Part shown: in pieces, positions 12,415-26,308 of the stretch | Layout: the number at the start of each line of letters is the position of its first letter | How positions within the stretch are numbered: position 1 is the first letter of the stretch | Source of the DNA: Mytilus galloprovincialis | Taxonomy: Eukaryota; Mollusca; Bivalvia; Mytilida; Mytilidae | Assembly: GCF_965363235.1 (NCBI RefSeq) | Contig: NC_134846.1 | Location: forward strand, 57,463,121 to 57,527,120 | Direction of reading: 5' to 3' | Length of the DNA: 64,000 nt | Made by a program: the position numbers and the translations under genes | The notes under the pieces: model-generated | What the model saw: the letters and a program-made list of their open reading frames with translations, nothing else | The model's database searches: none | Told to the model about the DNA's origin: nothing

Positions 12415-12761
12415 TCATGATATGTAAAGCACACAAGATATTTCAGCGTGATCTTTTTTTCAACAGTCACTGAACCATAAGGATAGATTTTATGAGAACC
12501 TCTGACAAATATTCCAATGCTAAATTGTGTCAATTTTAAAATCCTTCTTTAATACTTTTTTAAAAGTCAATAAATATGATTTATTGTGTGCTTACAAAGT
12601 TTTGTTTTAAATATAACTGTGGTATATATCTAAATTGTTATGTGTCCTTGTTATGTGTATCTCTATCCGAGTTATCTATAATGCTGCTTCTTTTTGTGAA
12701 AAAATTTGTTTAAACTGTGTTACTATTTATAGATCTGACATGATTTGGCGGACAGATCCAG

Positions 12762-15700
12762 ATGACCAAAACAGCACAAGCAGCATTACCCGATCTACAA
12801 ACAACAGCTATGAAGACAGATAGTAGGAGAGAAATGAAGGAAAAAGGAAAGAATTTCATAGCTGGAGGTATGAAAGTCTAAGTTTTTCGATTTGTGCAGT
12901 TTTTTTAGCAGTTTTATCAGTCATGTGATTAAATAAAGTATTATGATAAATCGATTTATAACAGTTGGTCATTTTGGAATATTTGGGACCAAAAAGTAGT
13001 TTTGATACCATTTTTTTTTAATACACAAATAAAATTAATCAATGAATGATCGTTTTTTTATTCAACGATAAAGTTCTTCTTAAATGAACCCCACAGATAA
13101 CAGCTATTGTATTAGTTCAATGAGACTGTTTCCATTTCCTAGATTTAAAAAGCTATGTAAACACTAACTGATTCTGGAAAAAGGTTCTATTTCTTTTGTA
13201 ATAATTTATTTTTATGCCTGTCCCACCTACGATAGTAGAGGGGCGTTATGTTTTCTGGTCTGTCCATCTGTCCATCCATTTGTTCGTCTGTGCATCGGTT
13301 CGTCCGTTCGTCCCGCTTCAGGTTAAAGTTTTTGGTTAAGGTAGTTTTTGATGAAGCTGAAGTCCAACCAACTTGAAACTTAGTACAGATGTTCCTTATG
13401 ATATGATCTTTCTAATTTAAGAGCCAAATTAGACCTCTGACCCCAATTTCACGATCCACTGAACTTAAAATATGAAAGTGCCAGTTTCAGATTAAAGTTT
13501 GTGGTCAAGGTAGTTTCTGATGAAGTTGAAGTCCAATCAACTTGAAACTTACTACACATGTTCCCTATGGTATGATCTTTCTATTTTAAATGCTAAATTA
13601 GATTTTAACCCAATTTTACAGTCCATTGAACATGAAAAATGATAGTGCAAGTGGGGCATCCGTGTACCTGGGACACATTCTTGTTCAAATCTGTACTGAA
13701 AATAATGGTAATTTTTGTTCTGAAAATAAATACATTTTGATAAACACATGATAAAAGAAGTTTTATTTTTTTTATTTTTATAAATTCCTTATTTTATTTT
13801 TTCTTTCCAATCTCAATTTAGAATTATTTAGAAACAACAAAGAAGTATTAATTGTATATCTGTTATCTTTCAGGTGTTGCAGGTTGCTGTGCCAAGTCTT
13901 TAGTTGCTCCTTTGGACAGAATCAAAATCTTACTTCAAGCTCACAACCATCACTATAAAGATTTAGGTAATTATAGGTCTCAAGTGCAATTTTTGATTTG
14001 TGAAATTTCATATTTAAAAGAAACACCAACATTTTTATATACTCAAAGGGCTTAGTTTTACTTTAATGTAACACATGAACATAGACTCACTTTTAAAAGA
14101 AAATACTTTATCTTATCCAAATCTGCAGAAATGTATTGCTGTTGAATTCTTGTCATCCCATGCTCTAATTTGCCGTCAGCTTTTCTGTATGCAGTGAACA
14201 TGTTGAGACAAAAAAATCCCAAAATAAATGTTTTGGGTTTCCACTATAAGTTCAGTAAGCTGGATATTTTTACAATGTTTTTGATTTTTTGTAGGTGTTT
14301 GGTCAACATTGTTGAAAGTAAAATTAAAGGAAAATATTTCTGGTCTATACAAAGGAAATGGTATCCATATGATCAGAGTGTTTCCATATGCCGGTGTACA
14401 GTTCATGGCTTATGAGAAATCTAAAGAGGTATTATATCCTGTATAACCACATTTAGTAACTGTTCCACTCTTAACTGTGTCTATCCATTTTAAACAAGTA
14501 GAAGGTATCTAGTTTGTGTCATGCTTAACTCCGTTGGTTTTCCTTCAACATGATTTAACTTAGCAAAATGATTGCACTAAGATTGAAGATGTGTATCTCT
14601 AATAATAGACTGATTTTTTTCTGGGATTTCCCATGTTTGAAGCTTAGTCGTTTTGTCATTGAATGCTGTAGAGATACTTTGTGTCATGACTCATTTGTAA
14701 CTCCAAAAGTTTTCCTCCAACTTTATTTATACTTTGCCTAGTAATTACACTAATTTTAAAGTATGACTTTTTTTGACAGATTTGATAACCATTCTTTATT
14801 TTGAGAATTTTGAAGATACCATTGAAATACAAACTATATTCATACATTTTGATGACAAGGGACAAAACTCTCACACTTTAGAAAATTAATTCTTTATGGT
14901 GATAGAGTCTATACTTCTGAACAGCATTGTTAATTTGTGAAATGCAAGTGTAAATATGTTATTTGTTCTGTGTCCCATTAACACATTTAACATTTATTTT
15001 ACTTGATTTTTGTTTACACCATCTTGAAACTCTTGTTGAAGTAGAAGACTAGTTCATGTCTTTCTGTAAAAAGAGATGAAATACTGGAGAGATGGTCTTT
15101 TGAAAAATATACACAAAATAAAATTGACATTATAATGAGCACCTGTTCAGATGTCTTAAGGTGGTACCTTACACCTTGACTAAAATGCATTTGGCTCATT
15201 TAATTTTCATAAAAATTTGAAACATTTACTTTGACCCTTTGACAAAAATATAAATAATTTAAACTTGAACCACACACTTTGTCAGACAAAAATCATTGGA
15301 TATATATATATAGCAGTTTGACAAACACTAATTTTTATCATGGAGAAGCTTAATATTCTCTTAACAGCAGAAAGTGATCAAAACGTTCACCTGATTTTTA
15401 CAGAGTTATCTCCATGTAGTATTAGGTACCACTTTAAGTTGCCAAAAGTTTACAAAAATAAAAAAGATAGACATTTCACCGTTAATACATTAAGCTAAAT
15501 ATTTGATTAGTAAATAAAACAATGTTGATGAGAAACTATCTGAAAAAATACAGTATGCACTCCCAGATCCAGGATTTCATGTAAGAAGGCTTCCTGAGAA
15601 AAAGAAGACCTTTTTTGACAAAAAATGGCTGAAATTTTACCTTTTATTTTAAAAAAGAATTGAAGTAAACTTTATTTTGAATTGCATACTGGTATATGTT

Positions 15701-18700
15701 TTTGGTTGTATTTAGTCTTATTTTTTTGCAGTAAAGATTTTATTTTTTGCAGATAGTAAAAACTTATTTACAAAATTATCCACAAATAGGGAAGTTCTTA
15801 GCAGGATCTATGGCAGGTATGTCAACATGTAAAATGATACATAAACAACCAAAAGAAAATGCATTAATGAATATAAGTGAGCATTTCTTTTCGGATTAAC
15901 ATTTCTTAAATACAGTGTAACAAATCACTTCAAATTTATTTAATAATATAAATTCAGAAATGATTGCGAGATTATTTTAATGCAAATATTGCAACTTGGT
16001 GGGTATAGCAATAATACAAACTCACATTGTCATGATTGTGATATCTGGAACATATATCTGTATGCAGATTTTTTCTAAAATTGCAGTAATTTCACAATTT
16101 TTTCAAATCTTCAAATACATGTATTGCAATAATAAATGAATGCAATAATTTTTAAATTACCAGTAATACATGCATTGAATATGTTTTCAGGAATATCAGC
16201 TGTGTCGATAACTTACCCTCTAGATATAATCAGGGCCAGAATAGCTTTCCAAGTAACTGGTGATCATCTGTGTATTGGACTGACTGAGACTGCCGGTTGT
16301 ATTATAAAACAGGACGGTATAATGGGTCTCTATAGAGGCATGACACCTACTCTATTGGGAATGATACCCTATGCAGGTTTGTAGTTTTTCATTCTAACTA
16401 TTATTTATAGTATTCATCAATTAATGGAAACAGTGTCCTCAATATATTTTATGCAGCTTCTGTTTATAACTACAAGGGAGCAATTTAAAATACTTTAAAA
16501 AAAAAATTGTAACAATTCAAAGGAAAAGACAAAAGATGTAACTTTCTTTTGAAGAGTTCATGGCCAATATTGAAAATCAGCTATAGCATCACTTGACTTG
16601 ACTTTTTCTGAAACTTTCTGATACAAATGTACTAGTAGGTACTTGTTTTAGCCACATCCATATTTACTATTTGCACCAAACATAAAGAAATGCTTATTAG
16701 CAGGTCCTATCATTCCTATATCAGACTAATTTCAGGTTATATAAACCAAATGTCATTTTAGATATACTTTCCCCCCAAATTATGAATTTCAAGAAATATT
16801 TAAGTTAGTATTTAAAATGTTCATCTGTTCCAGTCCTAAACCATATACACATTGGTTTTGGGTTTAGTATGTTTACCATGAATTTCGCCATATGAACTTA
16901 ATATCAGTACAAAAATTCTTAAGGATGTAAACTTAAGATTTTTGCAGTTTAGGCCAGACTTTTTTTATTATCTGTTTAACGAGATCCGCCGACTCCACCT
17001 TTCCCGATTGTAGAATAAAAATAAAAGTAGTGCTTCTTACTTTTATTATTATTTTTCCCGCCGACTGTTACGAAATCCTCAGAAAAAAATAAAATGTGTT
17101 GTTAACAAGGACGTATATTGTTAGTTATACGTCCTTGGTTGTTCACGATACTCGCTTTCAGTCAATTTCGTTATCGGTAATATTTAATTTTTACCAAGTC
17201 AATGAAACAGCAATTTTCATTTAAAAGTAAAGAAATTCAAGGCATAAACGATATATTTTCTTCTAAAAGATTTTTAAGCTGGTGGCATGCTTTTCATACT
17301 TGTTACACGAGAGCGTACATCAAATCATTCTAACTTTCGGCAAAATCAGTTATTACTTCATCAGAACTTGATGAAATTAGCCTAAAGTAAACTTGTCATC
17401 CATGTATTGCATTAGAAACGTCATATTCCTTTCCAAATAGCGTATCAAACATCGTTTATTTTTGTAAATTTTTCTTCGTCCGACATTTAAATTTGTAGAA
17501 CTACGGATCGGAATCGGGATTTCATCGGAAACGGACCCGCTATGACCGAAATCCGGATTCTTGCGATAATGACTACAGACGCATGAATGACACTGCTGAC
17601 AGACAAAAATTGATCCCAAAAGGGAAAATTACGCATTCCACACGCATTAACATACTTTTAAATAGATCTTCTTGATTAATGTATATATAACCATGTATAA
17701 GCATTGTTTCAATTTATAGGTTAAAGTTGCTTAATAACTCTGGGACTATTACACCAGAGACATATATACACATGTGTATATATATATGTCTCTGCATACA
17801 CTAAGAGGTTCCTGACTGGGTGACTGGTATATACATATATAGTGTATATGCAGCGAGGTTGATATATTTGAGTGGTGCCATGGATCTATATTAGTGGAAA
17901 TACAGAATCAAAACATAGTTTTTATGTTTATATTAATAGAAGGGTTAACCAGAGACATATATAAACTATATGTATTCATATTTCTCTGGGTTAATATACT
18001 GGTCTGTTCTCATTTCATTGTTCTTGTATTTTGATAAATTCTAAGAAAAAAAAAAAAAAAAAAGTCACTTATAAATGGTTTTATTTTTATTTTTAGTGTC
18101 GACTGGACCAATTTTGCACTTTTATTTTTTTTTTTTATTTCGCCCCCTCGACCCTTATTTTTTACAAATTTTCTCGTTAAACAGATAAAATAAAAAGTCT
18201 GGCCTTACTGAACATGTAAATGTGATAGTATATGTAAAGGCATGATGTGCTATGGACAAATATTTTTACTTCAGTTATATATCTTAATCTAAATTTTTCA
18301 TCATATACACATGAATCATGTTTATTTGTAAGACTTTTGCAGTACAAAATGAACACAAATGAAATGATTGGATATATAGAGTATTTTAAAACTACATTTC
18401 AGGTACAACATTTTTCAGTTTTGAGACATTAAAGGGAATGTGTGTTGACTATTTCCCCGACTTATTTGGTAAACCTTGTCCTCAGGATACTGGTGGGATA
18501 GTACTTACTATTCCTGGGAAAAGTCTTTGTGGAGGATTAGCTGGTCTGATTGGTCAGACTGTATCGTAAGTTAACTTGCTTATATTGTAATTAAGTAGAG
18601 AGACTGTAATGGGTAGACATTATATAAATATAATTCAGGGGTAAAACATGAGTGTTAGATAATACAATAATTTGTCAGAAATCAATTGTAAATATTGAGT

Positions 18701-19890
18701 TTATTAAGCCTTAAATTTCACATTTTATTTTTAAATGAAATAATTTTATAGAAAGTTTCATGTATAGATTCAAATACAGATTCATACACATCACAAAAAT
18801 TACATAAAAGAAATATGCATGCATAGACAAGTTATTAGAGAATTTGTCATCATAAAGGTTGTGAAAAATGACAACATAATTGTTAAAAGTTTTTAAGACC
18901 CAGAATAAAGTATAAAAAAGTTGAAATAAGAATCATCCAACTCTCTTTGAAAGGCTGTTCAGTAAGTACTTTCAGATAATTAGTTGCCAGTAAAAATTAC
19001 TGTTTTGTTTTCAGCTATCCATTTGATGTTGTAAAGAGGAAAATACAGCTGTCAGAAATGTTACCAGAATCTCATAAATATAATGTGTAAGCATTATTAT
19101 CAAATTAACTAAACTTTTTAACATGTTGATAATTCAAGTTCAAACTAAGTATCATCTGGTCATTTCTTTGTGATGTCAGAAAACTGAGATATTATGGTAC
19201 TCTGAAGAGCTAAGCCAAATGATAGAGATGTGTATGGAAATGTGAAAATTAACCAATAACTATGATATGTAAGAAATGTTTTGATATTATTACAATTGAC
19301 ATTTACACCACTTCTTCTTTTTATATGATTTGATTTTTGGTGTTTTAACACCACTTTTAAGCACTGCTTTTGGGCTATTTTGTGGCAGCCAGTTTTGATT
19401 GTTGGAGGAAGCCGAAGTGCCCAGAGAAAACTACTGACCTTCGATAGGAAAACTGAAAATTCTAGTCAATTAAGTTTGGAGTAGGGTGCACCAGCACAAG
19501 TGGGGTTTGAACTCACAACCTCAGTGTTGACTGACTAGTGATAACAGTAGTAACTATTTTCGACCACATGGCCACCAAGACCCCTTGGAGTTTTAGAAAA
19601 TTTATTTTTTTATATGAGGATCATTGAAATTTTGCACTTTGTTTGTTAATTTAACATTATTTTTGGTTAAAATATGCAAAACAACATACATTAAACTTGT
19701 AAATGTTTATGTTTTCAGTCGTTGGTACAGAATCTTTTTCATTGTGTACAAAGAACACGGAATCAGTAAAGGACTATATAGAGGAATGTCTATCAACTAT
19801 ATCAGGATTATACCTATGCAAGCCACAGTTTTCACAGTTTATGAACAGTTAAAACAATGGATGGGAATGGATACCTGTATCACCAGATAA
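12762..19890 (+). CDS. SLC25A16: Mitochondrial carrier, SLC25A16 (Graves disease carrier/Leu5) type, eight exons, 329 aa
   Basis: Exons: 12762-12867, 13874-13966, 14295-14428, 15753-15816, 16191-16376, 18403-18565, 19015-19086 and 19719-19890 (stop). They total 990 nt with every phase consistent and GT/AG at each border. The protein is an inner-membrane carrier with three tandem repeats. The signature PxDxx[KR] is seen as P48-LDRIK, P142-LDIIR and P251-FDVVK, about 100 residues apart. Stretches such as GCCAKSLVAPLDRIK, LLQAHNHHY and GLYRGMSINYIRIIP match human SLC25A16 (332 aa) closely, more so than SLC25A42. SLC25A16 and yeast Leu5 are linked to coenzyme A accumulation in mitochondria. The start at 12762 is chosen because the ATG at 12740 is in another frame and runs into a stop at 12821-12823. 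The third-to-fourth-helix region (DYFPDLFGKPCPQDTGG) is less conserved, as in other family members. Intron 5 carries a large TIR element. An upstream non-coding exon cannot be excluded. Confidence 0.93.
13211..13690 (+). mobile_element. Pearl-like element, second family, two core units (intron 1 of SLC25A16)
   Basis: It starts with 'ttatgcctgtcccacctacg' and 'gttatgttttctggtctgtc', then has a CATC/GTCC/GTTCG-type tetranucleotide tract. Two approximately 170-bp units follow ('ttcaggttaaagtttttggt', 'gaagtccaaccaacttgaaa', 'tgatctttctaattt'). It ends at 'gtggggcatccgtgtacctg'. Related copies are at 26309-26600 and, reversed, inside both Helitrons. Confidence 0.65.
15156..15437. mobile_element. 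TTAA-flanked MITE (intron 3 of SLC25A16)
   Basis: The ends TTAAGGTGGTACCT and AGGTACCACTTTAA are inverted with one mismatch, and TTAA lies at both borders. That suggests a piggyBac-type target site. No coding content. Confidence 0.7.
16952..18204. mobile_element. Harbinger-like non-autonomous element in intron 5 of SLC25A16
   Basis: The terminal inverted repeats are about 33 bp: GGCCAGACTTTTTTTATTAT... at the left, and its counterpart ending AATAAAAAGTCTGGCC at the right. TTA is duplicated at 16949-16951 and 18205-18207. A 3-bp TTA/TAA duplication plus GGCC ends fits PIF/Harbinger. The interior includes a palindromic (ACATATAT)n stretch near 17760-17800 and a poly-A tract. An 80-codon open frame on the minus strand (17619-17377) has no recognised domain. 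Confidence 0.65.
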
Positions 19891-22800
19891 TGATGGCTAA
19901 GCTTTAGCTTATTAGATTCAAGTTTTGCATAAATTTTGATCAGGGATCTACAGTTTTGTTTCTGTTCTTGTTACATTGCTTTGAAAAATGAAGTGAATCC
20001 AACTTATATTTTTATTAATGAATATTATGTGTTTTAGATTGCCTAACTTCTTTTCATACAAAAATTGAATGCAGATTATGTATCCAAATATTCTCAAATG
20101 ACAGTTGTTTTTAAGAAAATAACTTAGTAAATTTGATCATTATTGTAATAACTGTCATCAAATTAGTTCAGCTTTTAAGATTTAAACATTTAGCATATGT
20201 ATAAAATGTTTTTATGAAAATCTCACTTAGAACAGCTGATTAATTGTGTTTTATTGCCAGGGTAGCTAACTCTCAACATCATTTATTTATTTTATTTATT
20301 AATTCTTTATTTTACATTATTGTATTTTATGAAACATATCATTTGGAACGAAGATATCCAGATGTAAAATATATTCATTCACTGATCAATCTTTCAGATT
20401 AGTAATATTCCTTGTATTAAAATGTCAAAAGTTTACCTGAATCCTGCTTAAGTAATTATGACTTGAAAAGTCTAATGAATAGTCTGTTATGTGGTTTGTT
20501 TATATATAAGGAGATGTTTTTTAATTCATTTGATTTTTTTAAGGAATAGCATTATTACATCCTTGATTCAAAGAATCTGACTTAAATGGTTTTCATCTGT
20601 CTCATTCCTTCCTCCACCTGTCACAATATTTTGTAAAATATATCTTTGCAAATATGCATCACAATGATTATTGGTGAGTTATTAGCTGTAAACTTATACT
20701 TGTTTACATAAAGAACTTACTTGGCACCTGGTTTGGGAGTGATTGTGACAGTTTTACATTGAATCCCTGCATGTAATAGAAGAGAAAATTGTGTTTTCTT
20801 ATCCATGTGGTTGTCCAACCCTTAGTCTGTCCTTCTTTGAATGTGACCTGTTTCGTGTTTTAAGTTTTGGTTTGAGGTAGTTTTCATTGAAATTATGGTC
20901 ACATCAATTTAAAAGTAAATGCTAGTTTGTTACGATGTAAAATTTCAAAAATGTATATAAAATTATGGTTTTAACTGAGATTTAGTGAACACTATAATGT
21001 GACAGTAGAACTAGGAAAGATGTACTTTCAATTACAATGCCATTTGTAACAAATGGCATATTGAACACTAGTCAGTATGTAAACAGTTGAAATAAACTGC
21101 CCTTAAACCATCTCCACACCGATTACCATTTTCACTAAATTGTAATTTTTCCATGACAAGCTTTCTGCAACTGCACTGCACATTGATTTGAGCTTTAACA
21201 ATTGGCATATCATCAGATATTTATAAGGTGTAATGCTAAAGATTATCTATCATTCACTTGTGTCATGTATTATACATAATCTGCTCTTTACAGTTTTCCT
21301 GTGTGTGGGATTTTTTACTCCAGATTTTTCCAGCAAAAAGTGCCTGTTTCTTTAATACGCCTACCATTTTTACTTTTGATTTAAAGCATACATGTATTTT
21401 CACAGATTTTAAGGTATTATGTATTTGGAATCTCAAATTCATTGATCACAATACTTTCATTATGTTTTTGTTTATATCATTTCATATTTTAAAATGTTAC
21501 AGGATAAGACAAGAGCCCTTTTTATTTATCCCCTAAATTGTCAAAAAAATGAAAAAAAATATTGAACTTCAAACTTCAAAATAATATGTTTGATATAAAC
21601 ATTTATAGTCACATAAAATCTTAATGAAAATGTCTCAAAACTTATTTTGATTTTTTAGTGTCTATGATATCTCATGATGTGTGCATACATTTTATTGTAG
21701 ATTTTAATTGCTTTAATTTCATGAATTAATTTAAAATACTTTTGATGTACTTTTTAACCTTACACTTTATAATGATATTTCATTCTAACCATGTGACTAA
21801 TGTGGTCATATGATATTAATAATACCAAAGATTTGTATAGTAAGAATACAAATTCTTGATAATACTAGTGTAAAATAAAATTGAATTTATATAAAAAAAA
21901 AATTGATTTGATTTGACATAAGTCAAATATAAAGCACAAGCTTTTAAAGACTTTAAATAAAGCTTTGTGTATAAGCTAAGTGAATCAAGGGAAGTAATTT
22001 AGTCATGTTTGTATTTATACAAGTATTTGTAAAACATTAGTGGCAGTGATCATGATGATGATCATGATACTACTGATAAGACGTTATATGTATTGACATT
22101 TTTTTTTTACTTCATACTGATATGTCATCAATGACACTAAAAGAGGGACAAAAGGTACCAAACGGACAGTCAAACTCATAAATCCAAAACAAACTGACAA
22201 CGCCATGGCTAAAAATGAAAAAGACAAACAGAAAAACAATAGTACACATGACACAACATAGAAAACTAAAGAATAAACAACACGAACCCCACCAAAAACT
22301 AGGGGTGATCTCAGGTGCTCGGAAGGGTAAGCAGATCCTGCTCCACATGTGGCACCCGTCGTGTTGCTTATGTGATTACAAATCTGGTAAATAGTCTAAT
22401 TCTAAATGATAATGTTCAAAAAACTTACTCATGACAAATGATAAACTAGAATTACAGCATCAAACCTCATGGGTGATGTTGCACATATCTCATGTTTTTA
22501 TCCCTTATGTTTTATGTTGATGGCAGATTTTTGTAGTCACTTATAAATTATTAAACAATTTTTCTAGAAAAAGAGGTCAACCATAGGTATAGAATTAGTT
22601 GACATCTAGATTTCATGTTTTTTTTTATTGGATAACTATCTCAAGGATATAAAACATATCCATTTCTTCTACGTTTTTTTTCAACACAATGTATTATTTT
22701 TTTTAGACTTGATATTCTTATTTATTCTTTTTATTTATTATTTCATTGATGCCAATATATCATGAATTTATTTATTGGATAGTTATTAGATAATAATAAG

Positions 22801-24340
22801 TTGAGATAGGTGCAAACATGTGTCTGTGATATCAAAGAGAAGTATTGAGTGACAATGACTAAACTAGTCTAACTTTTGTTTTTATCATTGAACTGTCTAA
22901 TTAATTTAATGTTTATAGTATAAGCTATAAGAATTATGAGGTCAGATCTGAGAAATCAATAAGTATGATTGAATGTCCGTTCTTTACAATGTAATTTTAT
23001 TAAAGGACTTGTGACATGGTCACAGAGACTATTGTAAATAAGGATTTAGACTTGTTGTTTCAGATCATGTTTATAACATGGTAGTTTTAAATTTGCTAGA
23101 GAGGCTGTATTAGTGTAACTTTGGTCAAATGAGAAATTTACTTACCGTATTGAGTTCTTGTAAAGAAAAGGAGCAAAAAATCATGAAAATTCCTAACATG
23201 GTAACAGCCAAACATTTATAAATAGGGATATTTTTACTTGTGATTACCATGACAGATAGATATAAACAAATAGTGGATATCCCAACCTACCAGTAGTTAC
23301 ATCCCTTTGACATAGAAAATTTTATGAAAATGATAAATTTTCTGAATTTTTGTCACTCTTTTTAATATCTGATATTTTAGTTATGATTTATTTATAAGTA
23401 GTTACAGATTATTTTGTGAATTATGAATGGCTGTTTTGATTGATTTAGCATTTTTAAGTTAGTAGGGAAAGTGTGAAGGCACTTTCTTTATGGAATTTGT
23501 TTAAATTTACCATGCATGAAAGCATTTCTAATTTACCTGTAATCTTTTTGAACATTTCAAATCTGTTGACATCTTATGTTTAATGTTTTTGTACTATATC
23601 ACAAGATTCTGAATTGTGCTTTGCACTTAAAAAAATGAGAGGTGACTATTGATATAAATCAAGGTATTTGTTTTAGTGGGCATTAATTTATTTTGTGTGT
23701 AAAATGTTCTCAGAATACTAATAGGAAAACTTCATTAAAATAATTATTTGAAAACTAATTGAAATAGATTTATTTTGATGCTTTTGATTATGTATATCTA
23801 CTGATTATGTTCAAACTTTCTGTTAATTATACACTGAGAGTTAATTAAATTCATAGTGGATAACAGCATGATTTATAAAAACAGAATGTTAACCTGACTG
23901 GCACAATATGGAATGTCTGAAGTTTACACATGCATATGCAAATTAAAAAATAGGTATATTTTAAGCTAAGCTTTGATCCATTTATTGTATATCATGGTAA
24001 ATACAAAATGGTTAAACATTTGATGATATATCTTATGGAAAGGAAGCTTGTTGATGAATGGTGTATATTATATAAGTTTATTAGTATTGCCTACCCTGTA
24101 AAATTTTGTTTCTTTAGACACAAAAATATGAAAATTTATTTCATAATAAGGAGGATTTTAAATCTGCTTCACATGAAATGTTTAATATGTGTTTACCTTT
24201 ATTTTTAACATTTTGAATAGCTGTTAAAAGAACTGTTGAAAAGAATTGTATAAAATACATGATTTTTTAAATTGTAAATACTAATTGCATTAAAAAAATA
24301 AATTATTGTCATAAAGTAATCTATAGTTTTATTTATGTCA
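19891..24340 (+). other. AT-rich region downstream of SLC25A16, possibly a long 3' UTR
   Basis: About 4.4 kb follows the stop with no gene. AATAAA-type signals lie near 21090, 21870, 21955 and 24296. Except for the repeat at 22125-22400 it is largely free of recognised elements, unlike the rest of the window. Whether transcription reaches 24.3 kb cannot be read from the sequence. Confidence 0.4.
22125..22400 (+). repeat. Dispersed repeat ('acacgaaccccaccaaaaac' family)
   Basis: Contains 'aacggacagtcaaactcata', 'aacaacacgaaccccaccaa' and 'cacccgtcgtgttgcttatg'. Reverse copies or parts lie at 51318-51430 and 61925-62040; a forward fragment is near 38645-38705. Confidence 0.65.
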
Positions 24341-24347
24341 TTTGTTG

Positions 24348-25175
24348 TGTAGTTCATCTGCCCAATATCAGGTTAAAGTTTTGGTTTATGATAGTTTGTG
24401 GTTTGACAACCTGATAATTTGAAACTTAGTACCCATGATCCGGGCATTACGTTTGTGTGCATTACCATTACATCATTTAAAAATCATTATGTTTGTGCAC
24501 AGCTTTTGATTACAATTGCGCACATTTGTTTGACAGGTAAACTCGGGTAAATACAGATAATAATATTTATTTATAAATTTATTCAATTATTTTAAAAGTA
24601 AAAGCCCTCTTTCCGTTAGTCTAAGTCACTGTCTCGCCAACGAGGAGGTGGAAGTGAGATTTCAAGCAGGATAAGTCCGTTTCATTACATTCTATCAATA
24701 CGGAAAGTATATCCATCATATACTAATGATTTATCCTTGATTTGCTTTAAAAGAAAAACTGCAATGTTTGTGCCTTGAAACTAACTTAATATATTTACGA
24801 ATTTAAAAGCTATCACTATTTCCGGGAACTTGTTCACTGAAGAATTCGCCATGAAGTTACGTATAGGTTCTAAGTTATAACGGGATTTATCATGAACACT
24901 TTATATTTGTCTTAGAATTCAATATGAACAATTATATATAATTTGAATCAAAATATATTTTCAAAGTTAATGATTGATAGTCATATTTATTATGAAAATT
25001 AACAAATTATAGTCATTTATATGTTTATATTATTCATATTACCTTTTTTACCTGAGTTTAAATGTAAGATAAATGCGCGCAACCTTAATCAAAAGCTGCA
25101 CGCAAACGTAATGCACCCCTATGATCATTATGATGTTGGTTTTAAATTTTGCACAGTTTGAAAAATTCATTAAAC
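24348..25175. repeat. Old pearl-like core remnant split by a TIR element
   Basis: 24360-24440 ('atatcaggttaaagttttgg', 'ataatttgaaacttagtac') and 25118-25150 ('ctatgatcattatgatg') look like the two halves of a decayed core unit of the family seen at 13211. Confidence 0.45.
24445..25111. mobile_element. Non-autonomous element with approximately 75-bp TIRs
   Basis: The left end GCATTACGTTTGTGTGCA... and right end ...GCACGCAAACGTAATGC are inverted. The pairing continues through 'cagcttttgatta', 'cgcacatttgt' and 'aaactcgggtaaa' counterparts. ATGATC lies on both sides, a possible target duplication. The interior is AT-rich with no coding sequence. Confidence 0.7.
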
Positions 25176-26308
25176 TTGTAAATAATCATGCTGGAAACTT
25201 GCCTGAACAAATTTTCATGCTTTCATGCAGCTGTTGTTTTAAGATAAAACAAAGGTGCATCATTAACCATAGCAATCATTTTATTGAGTGATTAAAGGTC
25301 CATGGATCACCAAGTTGACACCATGAAAACATCCATCAAATTTATTTATAATCATTTAGGTATATGACCTCATAGAGACAAAATGAACCCAAAAGCTAAC
25401 TTTACCCTAGTGACAGTAACAACACTGTCTTTTATATATCTACATTGACTATCAATGAGTGTGATAGTCATACTATGAATCATCCTTTAGAACTTGTCAA
25501 GGACAGTGCTGCGTAAATCAATATGGTGAAATACAGTATTTGACAGTTCAGGTTACCGTGACTTATTAATTCCTAGTTTTTTTTTTTATCTCAAACTGTG
25601 TGTAGATCAAGTTGTGGACATCATTCTTGTAAAAAAAAGCTGTCACTTGGAAGGACAGTTTATTTCTTAGTTCAACCTGCACCATTTATAGCACTTATTA
25701 TCAACTAACAGGATGTAAGATATGGATTAGATGGAGTGTTGTCTCATTGGCACTCATACCACATCTTATATCTATAGAGCCATTATCCTGTCAAAATGTT
25801 AAACAGACCAAAATGAAAGCCTGATTTATAACTCATCATTTAAAGTAGGTATCTCTACTCCTTTGAGGGTAATCTGCAGTCCGTTAAAGACCACTTTACA
25901 GTTTGTAACTCACTATTACATAACTGAAGCCTAACATGATTTTAAGGTATGTCCAGGTATATGTATGACAAAAAAATACACAAATACGTTTGCCAATTTC
26001 TGAGTACTCTATTTTTGAGAAAAAGATCAGTAGACGTCTTGAAAACTTTCTGTAACTCATCTTAATTAAACTGCATACCAAGACATTATTGTTCTATATG
26101 ATTCAAAGAATACACCATCTCAAATTTGTTGAATTTGGAGTGGAACTACAGTGTGAAATGGGTCGAAATGCTTATTATTCATTTACTGAGAATGAATTTG
26201 GGCTTTTAACTTAATAAAAATTCAGTTAAAATATGTGGTCATTGCCTGTAATATGGCCTCTCAGTTCTGAAATTATATCCTTCAGCTGAGTTAAAACCCT
26301 GTTTATAC

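Noticed and set aside
12740-12823. Upstream ATG at 12740 as the SLC25A16 start
   Set aside because: It is in a different frame and stops at 12821-12823; the frame starting at 12762 continues through all eight exons.
17377-17619. 80-codon frame with several Cys/His as a zinc-finger gene
   Set aside because: Cys/His spacing does not form a recognised finger, and it lies within a non-autonomous TIR element in an intron.
12762-19890. SLC25A42 or another CoA/ADP carrier as the identity
   Set aside because: The motif GCCAK..VAPLDR.K.LLQAHNHHY is specific to the SLC25A16 type, as far as can be judged by eye.
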